From contig CAKSJG010000032.1 of the NCBI GenBank assembly GCA_934463165.1, positions 1 through 27,101 on the forward strand: a stretch of 27,101 nucleotides of DNA, given 5' to 3'. Of this stretch, positions 1 to 7,900 are shown in pieces. The notes under the pieces are model-generated. The model worked only from the letters and a program-made list of their open reading frames with translations, had not been told where the DNA came from and searched no databases. Position numbers and translations under genes: made by a program. The DNA comes from an uncultured Clostridia bacterium. Its GTDB lineage: Bacteria > Bacillota > Clostridia > UMGS1810. Position 1 is the stretch's first letter; each line of letters begins with the position of its first letter.

Positions 1-39
1 CTTAAAACAATAGATGAATCTGACTATTTAACTAAATGA
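1..39 (+). CDS. Possible 3' end of an upstream element gene (partial)
   Basis: The frame starting at base 1 is open and ends with TGA at 37-39, giving a short acidic tail LKTIDESDYLTK. A good stem-loop with a T-run follows at 116-160, which would suit the end of a transcription unit. Twelve codons are too few to identify a family, so this is only a plausible gene end. Confidence 0.22.
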   Translation, partial: LKTIDESDYLTK

Positions 40-115
40 TTTCATCTGCCGGACGACGGCAAAAGAAAAAAAGCCGTTGTACAGTAGATGTCATTTTGTG
101 TGCTATTCTAATTTT

Positions 116-160
116 GCGGCGGCTTTGAATAATCAAGGCCGCTGCCTTCATTTTTTGTTT
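116..160 (+). terminator. Rho-independent terminator-like stem-loop
   Basis: GCGGCGGCTT (116-125) pairs with AAGGCCGCTGC (135-145), nearly perfectly over about ten base pairs. The stem is followed by CTTCA and six T (151-156). It would end transcription coming from the left, before the sigma-factor unit, or could act as an attenuator for it. Confidence 0.6.
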
Positions 161-212
161 TCGAAACCCTAATGACGACCGTATAAAGTGGCGGCTCACA
201 GGAGGAATCGCC

Positions 213-299
213 ATGAAGCAAAGAATATCACAACAAAATATAACAAACTTTATACTGAAAAAAAAACTTGTGCTTGTCAACGGAATACTTTGGTCCTGA
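213..299 (+). CDS. Hypothetical 28-residue peptide with a strong ribosome binding site
   Basis: ATG at 213 is preceded by AGGAGGA at good spacing, and the frame runs to TGA at 297-299. The product is 28 residues, basic in the middle (LKKKLVLV) with no recognisable domain. It lies between a terminator-like hairpin and the promoter of the sigma-factor gene, so a leader peptide controlling downstream expression is possible, as is the remnant of a longer gene. Support rests on the Shine-Dalgarno sequence and position only. Confidence 0.35.
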   Translation: MKQRISQQNITNFILKKKLVLVNGILWS

Positions 300-306
300 A
301 TATGAA

Positions 307-336
307 CTGTCACATCATATAAATATATTATATAAT
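307..336 (+). promoter_or_regulatory. Candidate sigma-A promoter for the sigma-factor/HTH unit
   Basis: CTGTCA at 307-312 and a perfect TATAAT at 331-336 are separated by 18 bases in a very AT-rich stretch. The -35 box is imperfect. The untranslated leader to the ATG at 506 would be about 165 bases and contains a stem-loop at 448-478. Confidence 0.4.
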
Positions 337-447
337 TCTAATGCGTCTATCTATATTTGGGGGATAGGTGCATTTTTTATTTCTCAATTTGAAGTTGAAA
401 AACGCAACAAAGAGCCATCTCCCGAACGGGTACGGAGCGAAAGGGGC

Positions 448-478
448 AGAGGGGACAAACCTTTAACTCCTGTCCTCT
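448..478 (+). other. Leader stem-loop upstream of the sigma-factor gene
   Basis: AGAGGGGACA (448-457) can pair with TGTCCTCT (471-478) with a small GG bulge, and a mini-hairpin CCC-GAAC-GGG lies at 421-430. The region ends just before the ribosome binding site at 491-499. It has no T-run, so it is more likely a 5' untranslated region fold than a terminator. Function unknown. Confidence 0.3.
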
Positions 479-505
479 ACTCCACGCGGGAAGGAGGTGA
501 ACTCT

Positions 506-943
506 ATGGGGCTATCTTCTTCCGACAAGGAAAGAATACAACATCAGTACGACGCATTGGCAAAGAAAACGTTGGTAGGCGAAGCAAAAAGCTACCGCCG
601 CACCCTTGCGAAACGCGCAGCACGCGAAGTAACTTTTTCGGATTTGAGCGAAAGTGAACTTGCGCAGCTTTTCACAACGGACGAATATGAAAGTGATTAT
701 TTCCGTTTTCAAGTGTCCGGCTTTGATGTACTCGTCAAAAATGAACTGCTTGCCGAAGCCCTTAACGCTTTGCCCGAAAGGAAACGCGATATTGTTCTCT
801 TGTCCTACTTCTTGGATATGAGCGACGCAGAAATTGGCGAACTGCTGAGTGTTGTACGCACGACGGTTTTCCGGCACAGGAAGTCCGCTCTTGCGAAAAT
901 CAAACAGTATTTGGAGGGAAAAGCAGATGATGAACACCGTTAG
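506..943 (+). CDS. Sigma-70 family RNA polymerase sigma factor of a mobile element (Tn916 orf7-like)
   Basis: The product is 145 residues. The C-terminal half, from ALNALPERKRDIVLLSYF onward, is a region-4 helix-turn-helix (about residues 82 to 138): a helix with DMSDAEIGELL, then the recognition segment VRTTVFRHRKSALAKI. The N-terminal half is basic and weakly conserved, as in ICE-borne sigma-like regulators. The start is ATG at 506, because AAGGAGGTG at 491-499 is six bases upstream; a GTG at 497 in the same frame lies inside that site and is not usable. The gene overlaps the HTH protein gene by 17 bases, which suggests translational coupling. In Tn916 the homologous pair promotes expression of the transfer and excision genes; the same role is inferred here. 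Confidence 0.85.
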   Translation: MGLSSSDKERIQHQYDALAKKTLVGEAKSYRRTLAKRAAREVTFSDLSESELAQLFTTDEYESDYFRFQVSGFDVLVKNELLAEALNALPERKRDIVLLSYFLDMSDAEIGELLSVVRTTVFRHRKSALAKIKQYLEGKADDEHR

Positions 944-1169
944 GAAATCTAAAAATCTTTTGCCGTTCCCTGTCATTTCGGCTGCGGCAAACGGCGATAC
1001 CGAAGCAATGTGCGCTATTCTCAAACATTATGAGGGTTACATAGCAAAACTTTGCACTCGTACGATGAAAGACGATGCGGGCAATACCCATTTCTATGTA
1101 GATGAAGAAATGAGAAACAGGTTGCAAGTGCGTTTGATTACTCGTACACTTGCTTTTCGTGTAAGCTAA
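927..1169 (+). CDS. HTH_16-type helix-turn-helix regulator (Tn916 orf8-like)
   Basis: The product is 80 residues with the conserved pattern FPVISAAANGDTEAM, then LKHYEGYIAKLC, then VDEEMRNRLQVRLITRTLAF. This matches the short element-encoded HTH_16 family that accompanies an orf7-like sigma factor. The start is ATG at 927 (a second ATG follows at 930), with GGAGGG at 913-918 inside the end of the sigma gene. It overlaps that gene by 17 bases and ends with TAA at 1167-1169. It probably acts with the sigma factor as a regulator of element mobility. No other gene follows for about 470 bases, whereas Tn916 has further small genes and an excisionase there. Confidence 0.8.
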   Translation: MMNTVRKSKNLLPFPVISAAANGDTEAMCAILKHYEGYIAKLCTRTMKDDAGNTHFYVDEEMRNRLQVRLITRTLAFRVS

Positions 1170-1184
1170 GTAAGTTTAGTTCAT

Positions 1185-1217
1185 GCGGAAGTGCGTTCCC
1201 CTTTCCGCACTTTCCGC
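1185..1217 (+). terminator. Stem-loop after the HTH gene, terminator-like without a T-run
   Basis: GCGGAAGTGCG (1185-1195) pairs with CGCACTTTCCGC (1206-1217) with one extra T bulged. It lies 15 bases after the HTH stop. No U-tract follows, so termination strength is uncertain. Confidence 0.4.
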
Positions 1218-1493
1218 TATGGACAACAATTTATCATTCCGTAAAAGCACATTTTAAGAAATGTGTTTTTACAGGCTGATAACAGCTTTTACTGATCTTT
1301 GACAAAGAAAGCGACTCGACCGCAGTATAGGCAAACAAACACATTCCGTCTGTGCCGAGCTTTACGGAAAATGCGCGAAGAAACCATTTGGCGAGCGAAA
1401 ACCATTTTTACCGTAATTGCAGATTTGGCACTCTGCAAGCAATGACGCACAGACGCAATAATGATACTCCCGTCTTGAACGCGTCACGGCATT

Positions 1494-1550
1494 GGGCGGC
1501 TGCATGAGAACCATGCAGGGGTGAGATTCCCGTGGAGCGCAGCCGGCGCC
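1494..1550 (+). ncRNA. Candidate structured RNA (two hairpins closed by an outer stem)
   Basis: Three helices are visible. TGCATG (1501-1506) pairs perfectly with CATGCA (1512-1517) around a five-base loop. GGGG (1518-1521) pairs with TCCC (1528-1531). The outer GGCGGC (1495-1500) pairs with GCC (1542-1544) and GCC (1548-1550), leaving a three-base bulge. The segment is more GC-rich than its surroundings and lies about 90 bases before the TnpW start. I cannot assign it to a named RNA family. It could be a leader fold, an RNA regulator of the element, or a recombination-related site. Confidence 0.4.
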
Positions 1551-1637
1551 GTTTGTAGTTGCTGAAATTTATTTACTTGTAATAGCGGACACGCTGTTAC
1601 GCATATAGTTATAAAAACTTCAAAGGGGGTTTTTATT

Positions 1638-1799
1638 TTGGAAAATAAGGTTATTACAACCGAAAAGAAAATTGGGAAAATAACATATTTTGTATCTTCA
1701 ACACAAAGCGAACAAGCGAAAGATACGTTAGATAAAAAGGTAGAAAAGATGATTTTGAAAGACGTCGGGCAAAACGCCGAAATCTCAAAACTTTACTGA
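1638..1799 (+). CDS. tnpW: TnpW-family transposon-encoded small protein
   Basis: The product is 53 residues, starting MENKVITTEKKIGKITYFV and continuing through SSTQSEQAKDTLDKKVEKM. This matches the TnpW family found next to TnpX-type large resolvases: a short beta stretch, then a charged helix with KDTLDKKVEKMILKD. The start is TTG at 1638, with AAAGGGGG at 1622-1629 eight bases upstream; no ATG lies in frame near it. The stop is TGA at 1797-1799. The molecular role of TnpW is not established. It sits directly upstream of the recombinase promoter, and the two genes form the recombination module. Confidence 0.75.
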   Translation: MENKVITTEKKIGKITYFVSSTQSEQAKDTLDKKVEKMILKDVGQNAEISKLY

Positions 1800-1806
1800 T
1801 ACGGCA

Positions 1807-1835
1807 TTGACGGTCAATACGAAGCACGTTATAAT
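1807..1835 (+). promoter_or_regulatory. Sigma-A promoter for the recombinase, with a palindrome on the -35 box
   Basis: TTGACG at 1807-1812 and TATAAT at 1830-1835 are separated by exactly 17 bases. The -35 box lies in a perfect short palindrome, TTGAC-G-GTCAA (1807-1817), which could be a repressor site. The recombinase ATG at 1885 is about 50 bases downstream. Confidence 0.65.
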
Positions 1836-1884
1836 GATGCTATAAGTACATTTGTTGTTTGACTGTCGGAAAGGAGTATTTTTT

Positions 1885-3561
1885 ATGAAGCAGTCAGACA
1901 AAATAACGGCTTTATATTGCAGATTAAGTCAAGAGGATTTGCAGGCGGGCGAGTCGGGGAGCATACAAAATCAGAAATTGATTTTACAAAAATATGCCGA
2001 CGATCACCACCTTATAAACACAAAGTTTTATGTGGACGACGGTTTTTCCGGCGTGAGCTTCGAGCGCGAGGGGCTTCAGTCAATGCTGCGCGACGTTGAA
2101 GCGGGGCTTATATCAACCGTAATTACAAAAGACCTTTCAAGGCTTGGACGTAATTATTTGAAAACGGGAGAATTGATAGAAATTGTATTCCCCGAAAACG
2201 ACGTAAGATATATCGCAATCAACGACGGCGTAGATACGGCGCGGGAAGATAACGAGTTTACTCCCCTGCGAAATTGGTTCAATGAATTTTATGCAAGGGA
2301 CACAAGCAAAAAAATCCGCGCAGTAAAACAGGCGAAGGCGCAAAAGGGCGAACGCGTCAACGGCGAAGTACCATACGGATATATCGCAGACCCCGAAGAT
2401 AGAAACCATTTATTGCCCGATCCCGAAACGGCGCATATCGTAAAAAAGATTTTTGAATTATATGTAAAAGGTTTACGAATGTGTGAAATCCAGAATTGGC
2501 TTAGGGATAACAAAGTCCTGACCGTATCGGAATTAAGGTACAGACGGACAGGCAGCGCAAGACACCCGCGTCCGCAATTAGGCTTAATCTATAATTGGCC
2601 GGATAAAACAATCTATGATATTCTTACCCGTAAAGAATATCTGGGACACACGATTACGGGAAAAAGCTACAAGGTATCTTATAAGTCAAAAAAGACAAAG
2701 AAAACCCCCGTAGAAAAGCAATATTTCTTTGCAAACACTCACGAACCGCTGATAGACCAAGAAACCTTTGATTTGGCGCAAAAGAGAATTGCCACACGGA
2801 CAAGACCGACAAAAGTTGATGAAATTGATATTTTTTCGGGAGTAATGTTCTGCGCGGACTGCGGATATAAAATGTACGCCGTCCGCGGCGCTAAAACGTT
2901 GGAACGCAAGCACGCCTATACCTGCGGTAATTACAGAAACCGCGCAAGGCAAAATACTTGCTGTACAACGCATTACATACGCAAAAGCGTAATCAAAGAG
3001 CTTGTTTTGGCGGATTTGCAGCGAGTTATGACGTATGTAAAATCAAAAGAAAACGAGTTTATTCAAAAGGCTGCGGAGTATGGAAACAAAGAAGCAGAAA
3101 AGGCGTTTGAAAACGACCGCAAAGAGCTTGCTTCCGCTGTCAAGCGCGAAAAAGAGCTTGAAACGATTTTCCGCAAACTGTACGAGGACAACGCATTGGG
3201 TAAAATTTCCGACAAACAGTTTGTTTCGCTTACAAGCGGCTATGATGAAGAAAAAGAAACGCTTGCAACAAAAATACGGGAATTGGAAACAAAGCTAAAT
3301 TCCGTTGCAGAAAACAAAAAGGACGCGGCAAAATTCGTTCAGCTTGTGAAGCGTTATACGGAGATTAACGAACTCACTTATGAGAACGTACACGAGTTTA
3401 TAGACCGTATTTTTATTCACGAATTGGACAAAGAAACGAACACGCGTCAAATAGATATTTTCTATAACTTTGTCGGTAAAATTGACAGTAATGAAAAACC
3501 TTGTGAAAGCGTATCGTATTTCCGTCAAATCGGTGCGGATATAACAAGCGTTGCAATGTAA
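1885..3561 (+). CDS. Large serine recombinase (TnpX/TndX-like) of the integrative element
   Basis: The product is 558 residues, within the usual 500 to 700 of large serine recombinases. The resolvase domain begins ITALYCRLSQED, with the nucleophile predicted at Ser15; further motifs are GSIQNQ, VDDGFSGVSFEREG and KDLSRLGRNY. The central recombinase domain includes VNGEVPYGYIAD and the segment around YNWPDKTIYDILTRKEYLG. A zinc ribbon follows with Cys323, Cys326, Cys347 and Cys359/360, then a long charged coiled coil (about 390 to 490). The start is ATG at 1885 with AAGGAG at 1871-1876. The enzyme should excise and integrate the element through a circular form without a reverse transcriptase or tyrosine integrase. 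Its stop is about 45 bases from the element boundary, typical for such modules. Confidence 0.92.
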   Translation: MKQSDKITALYCRLSQEDLQAGESGSIQNQKLILQKYADDHHLINTKFYVDDGFSGVSFEREGLQSMLRDVEAGLISTVITKDLSRLGRNYLKTGELIEIVFPENDVRYIAINDGVDTAREDNEFTPLRNWFNEFYARDTSKKIRAVKQAKAQKGERVNGEVPYGYIADPEDRNHLLPDPETAHIVKKIFELYVKGLRMCEIQNWLRDNKVLTVSELRYRRTGSARHPRPQLGLIYNWPDKTIYDILTRKEYLGHTITGKSYKVSYKSKKTKKTPVEKQYFFANTHEPLIDQETFDLAQKRIATRTRPTKVDEIDIFSGVMFCADCGYKMYAVRGAKTLERKHAYTCGNYRNRARQNTCCTTHYIRKSVIKELVLADLQRVMTYVKSKENEFIQKAAEYGNKEAEKAFENDRKELASAVKREKELETIFRKLYEDNALGKISDKQFVSLTSGYDEEKETLATKIRELETKLNSVAENKKDAAKFVQLVKRYTEINELTYENVHEFIDRIFIHELDKETNTRQIDIFYNFVGKIDSNEKPCESVSYFRQIGADITSVAM

Positions 3562-4824
3562 AAAAATGTGATAGCGTACCCATAACAAATTGGTTACGTT
3601 ATCACACTTCATTGAAAGTCCGTCCGGATTATCCGTGATTAATTTCGTGTAAGTCGGGTAGCCGTCTTTCATTTCATAGCTTTCTCCCTCAATACCGAAG
3701 TTCATCAGCATTTCGCCTTTTTCGCTGTAGCAATAATCAAGGAATTTCATTGCTTTGTCAACGTCTTTACAGTTTTTGGAAATTGCAGCCCCGTATCCGT
3801 AAATAATGTTCCATGCATTTCCGTACATGCATTTTTCGCCCTTATTCAATACCGGATAAGGAGCCGCGCATACTTCATATTTATCATCCGGTGCAGCAGC
3901 CATCCATGCACCTATACCGCTTCCGATTGCAGCATACGCTGCACCCGATGTGCCGTTGGTCATACTGCTGCCGACATTTTTGGCATCATTGCTCATAAAG
4001 TTTTTGTCAAGCAAGCCCTCACTGTACCATTTGTTTAATTCCATAAGACACTCTTTATAGCCGTCAAGAATTCCTCCGAATTGGATCTTTCCGTTATCAT
4101 CAACAAAGAAGTCTCTCGGTGCTCCGTATGCTCCCGTAAACATACCGGCATAAATAGAACTTAATGTAGACAATACAAGCGGTGCCTTAGCGCCTTTTTC
4201 ATTTTTAAATGCAGTCAGCATTTTATACCAATCGTCCATAGTCTCGGGGACAGACATTCCGAGGTCATCCAGCCAATCCTTACGAACAACCGGTCCGTTA
4301 GATACGGTTAAGGATTTATCGCCCCTGATGAACGGGAACATATAATAAGTTCCGTCATCTGTCGTGCACATTTTCTTTAAATCCTGATGTTCATCCATAT
4401 ATGCCATAAAGTTTGGTGCTTTTTCTTTCATTGTCTTTTCGTCAAATCCCATAATCTGATTGTCGGAAATCGCCTTTTCGGGGCCACCCGGAAACGTGAT
4501 CCAGTTTGTTTCAACAATATCGGGCAAGCTGTTTGATGAAATCATAAGATTAAACTGCTCATCGGATTCGGGATGCTGATATTTTATTTTTATGCCGGTA
4601 TCCTCACTCCATTTTTTTCCTATGGGAGTTTCGGCAAAATCCGTTATAATGAGCTTCATACTATCGCCCAATTTCATGCAGTATGTTAGCTCATCACTAT
4701 CTGCACTTTCTTTTGAAGTTGTAAAGCCTGCACATCCCGAAAAAGAAAATGCAAAAACCGCTACGGTCGAAACCAAGCATACAATTTTCTTTTTAAAACT
4801 TTTTGTGCTTTGTTTTTTTCTCAT
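3295..4824 (-). pseudogene. ABC-transporter extracellular solute-binding lipoprotein, C-terminus lost by element insertion
   Basis: The native part spans 4824 down to about 3607, 405 codons. It has a lipoprotein signal (MRKK start, hydrophobic core, lipobox FSGC with Cys31) followed by a family-1-type carbohydrate-binding protein like LplA/YtcQ: IKYQHPESDEQFNLMISS, LPDIVETNW, then the segment around ITDNPDGLSM. Such proteins usually have 500 to 560 residues, so about a quarter is missing. After LSM the frame continues for about 104 codons of sequence antisense to the recombinase (3295-3606), which is not native. The start is ATG at 4824, with GAGGAG at 4833-4838 eight bases upstream; a GTG at 4833 is too close to that site. 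It follows the 1403-codon gene by 152 bases and probably delivered an oligosaccharide to permeases now on the far side of the element. Ligand binding is unlikely to survive. Confidence 0.85.
3568..3605 (+). terminator. Inverted repeat at the element end, terminator or recombinase site
   Basis: GTGATAGCGTACC (3568-3580) pairs with GGTTACGTTATCAC (3592-3605), with one mismatch and one bulge. It begins six bases after the recombinase stop, preceded by a run of A that would be a T-run for minus-strand transcripts. It may terminate transcripts in either direction, and its place at the boundary suggests it may also be part of the recombinase-bound end. Confidence 0.6.
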
Positions 4825-4976
4825 TTTGAACACTCCTCTTTAAAATATTTTTCTGCTTCAAACCGTCGCTGCCGTCACTGCAAAGAAAATAACACGGTCT
4901 TATTCTCTTTTTGCATTGATGCAGACAGTCCGAATATTACACATACGAAACGTATGGATAATATCAAATTATTTAA

Positions 4977-7900
4977 TTAAGCTTTTACTGCAGAATTTGT
5001 TTTTTCGTTACATGCTTTTTTAATCCAATCAAGACCGGACAACATACCGGCAAAACCGTCCGAATTTAAAAATTCATCGGATTTACATTCGTCAGATACA
5101 AATCCCAGATTTATTGCCAGATCGTTAAATGAATGAATACGTTTGTCATTATCTCTGACCGAAAACAACACACATCGGCTGAATTCATTCTTTCTTCGGA
5201 TAAATAAATTATCATCTATGATTCCGTTCGGCACAGACAGCCAGCTTATCTTTGAATCATTATCCGCAGAATTCAATTTAAGATTATTTGTTAAATATTT
5301 GCCGAACGCATATTCCGAGTCACCGTAAAGAGCATTATTGATCTTTTGACTCTTTGCAAAATCTCTGACAGAATTGCTTAAAACCTTAATGCCGCCGCTC
5401 TCCCAACTGTCAACGGTATATATTGCATTGTACTCTGATGACAGCGGCGCCGAAACACGGAATTTGCAATTTTTTGCAATTAAAACCTCATTTTCGCCCT
5501 CGGGCGTAACATACGCATCATAATCCGACGTTTCCGGTCTTACAACAAATCTTATCTTATATTTTTTACCCTTTTGATATGCAACAGAATTTTCGTATCT
5601 GTATCCGAGACCGTCATATGCATCTATTATTCCCGCCTGCGGAAAACGGACTATTATAGGAAAATCAGCCATCTGCGACGGCGAATTATCCTTATATGCA
5701 ATACCTATAACCACGTCAATATTGTCTTTTTCAACCTCGACATCATGCTCCAGTTCAAATTCGTCTGTCTGAGGAATTATATCCATACAGCTGTCTTTAA
5801 ACTCTGTACTGCTGTTTAATACGTCGCGGTTTACGGGGGCAATCGGAATGTCAAACTGCTTTTGAAATACCTTGTCACCTTTTTTTACGGAAGCGGTTAA
5901 TATTACATTCGTATCTTCATCACCGATATTATACCTCTTAAGAATTCCGTCGTTTCCCAGTATATCGGGTTTATCGGACGTCCATTCAACCTTTGTGTTA
6001 TACAATGACTCTGTCGGCAAATCAACATCAGATGACAGTTTGTCACCGCTGTATATGACCTCCAATGCCCGAGCGGCATACTTAACGGCATCATCATTTG
6101 AATTTACATCCGGTATCATGGTAAATTCGGTTCTTGTAATACCTTTTTCCGATGCAAATTCGGGGTATTTTTCGCAAATCAGGTTAATCAGTACCTCGGA
6201 CGCTTCCTCATTTGTTATAAACGCATCGGGAGAGTTATTTTCTATACTCTTGCCGGATACATTTTCAACAGCAGCGATAAAATCCTTATAAAGCACATTA
6301 CCTGTCATAAATCGGTTTAAAAATCCGTTTTTCAGTGCATAACTCACCTGAATATTATCATTTTCCGTATATCCGTCGCTCAAAGCTGCCTGAAATGAAA
6401 GCTTGCCGCCGATACACGTCTGATTGCCGCCTTTTGTTATAACTACCCTGACACCGCCGTCAATTTTACTTTTTTGTATTGCATATGATTCTCCGCTGTT
6501 TAAATTAAACTTTCCGTTTTCAACATGCATTTTCACCAAACCGCTGCCGAATACATCTATAACAATTTTATTTTCGGAATATTCAACAGCTTTGATTTTT
6601 ACCTCATTTATTGTTTCGTCAACATATATCGGCAGTTTTGTCGCCTTTATATGCGAAAACTGCTCAGAGCTGTCAATACTCAAAGTTACATTGTACGGAT
6701 TATCCGTTATATTTAAATAATTGGACCAAACACCGGAATCGCCGATATTAATACGAATGTTCTTTGTAAAATCTCCCGATACATATCCGGATAAATTCAT
6801 GCCGTACAGCTCCGTGTTTATTCCGTCGGTATAAGCTTTTACGGTTATATCGGGCCATGAATAATTATCAACGGAAATGCTCTTGTCATATCTTTTTGCA
6901 TTCGGCGAAAAAGCTACAAGAAGATTTTCATATCCCATATCAATTACATCGGCTTTGTTTTTTTCAATTAATTCGGCAAATTCACCGCCCGAATGAAGAA
7001 GAGTCAGGCACTGACCTATTGCCGCATAAACCTTAGGCAGTTCATAACCTTCCTGACCGATTTTATGCTCCGATGTTCCTTCGGGAGACTGAGCGCACAC
7101 AAAAGAATCAAGAAGCGACAGTATATTTTTAAAATATCTTTCGTTTGTGCTTCCTCCGTCCTTGTATGCAGCCAATAAAATATCTGCCGCCATAATATCG
7201 GACATAGGTGATTTTCCTCTTGTGCCGTCCTCATTTTCCTCATACACATCCTTATTTCCGAAAGGATGCCAAAGACCGGGGCCGTACTGCTCATTTTCAT
7301 AACACAGATAATCGGCACATTTTCTGACCATCTCGTGCACGCTTTCATCGTCAATCTCATCTAAGATATCGGTTATGCCGCGCAGACCGTACAGATATAT
7401 ATAATTTTTGATTGACGGTTTATCCTGACCCGACATACAACCCGGAATTTTGTCATCGGCATAAAGCTGATACCAGTACCCGTCATCCGTTTGCGTTGTA
7501 AGTGCCCAATTCAAAAAGTTATTGACCGCCGTTTTGTATTTATCGTCACCGAATATACGATATGCTCTGAGCATTGCCTGCGTTTGTATTAAATAGCGGG
7601 GTTCACAGCCGTCCTTTGTTCCGACTCCCTCGGGATACGTACCGTATAACCACAATCTCGGATACGGCACTCCGCTGTTTGGCATAAGATTCATAATCCT
7701 GCATAAGCCGTCGGCACCGATTTTAAAAATATCTTTTAAATATTCATTACCGCTGAATACATATGCAGTATATAATCCTGTCAGGCATCCGTAATACGGC
7801 TGTGATATGAAAAATCTGTCCTGACCGTAGGAGCCTCCCGTAAAATATCTGTTTAATCCGTAGGGCGTTTCGTATTTGCCCTTATATATAACTACATCTG

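Larger units (their letters stand above)
1170..1637 (+). other. Non-coding stretch between the HTH gene and tnpW
   Basis: No convincing gene is present. It contains a run of potential stem-loops: 1185-1217; 1243-1270 (AAAAGCACATTT with AAATGTGTTTTT); the compact fold at 1494-1550 entered separately; and TAATAGCG-GACA-CGCTGTTA at 1580-1599. The density of folds over about 400 bases suggests a structured transcript or the leader of the recombination module. Confidence 0.5.
1..3608 (+). mobile_element. Recombinase-side end of an integrative element (ICE or Tn4451/Tn5397-like), partial
   Basis: The segment holds a sigma-70-like regulator, an HTH_16-type small protein, a TnpW-family protein and a large serine recombinase, all on the plus strand. 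The sigma/HTH pair sitting between the accessory region and the recombination module is the layout known from Tn916 (orf7-orf8); TnpW and the large resolvase are known from Tn4451/Tn5397-type elements. The right boundary is inferred from the interrupted solute-binding gene: its native protein similarity stops near 3607 to 3612, just past an inverted repeat at 3568-3605. TnpX/TndX recombinases are known to use a GA dinucleotide; the minus strand reads GA at 3610-3609, which fits but does not prove the joint. The left end, relaxase and transfer genes lie outside the window, so conjugative ability cannot be judged. Confidence 0.8.

Noticed and set aside
32..313. Minus-strand 93-codon frame at the window start
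   Set aside because: It crosses the terminator-like hairpin, has no ribosome binding site and no recognisable protein pattern.
268..657. Plus-strand 129-codon frame overlapping the sigma-factor gene start
   Set aside because: It has no ribosome binding site, low-complexity composition, and its 3' half is an alternative frame of the sigma factor.
1124..1153. GCAAGTG and CACTTGC inverted repeat at the end of the HTH gene
   Set aside because: It lies within coding sequence and the following T stretch is only four bases; a terminator role is weak compared with the stem at 1185-1217.
3295..3606. C-terminal 104 codons of the binding-protein frame as native sequence
   Set aside because: They are exactly antisense to the recombinase coding region and unlike the family tail, so they arose by insertion.
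5872..6291. 139-codon plus-strand frame opposite the 1403-codon gene
   Set aside because: Ser/Ile-rich mirror of the coding strand without start signals.
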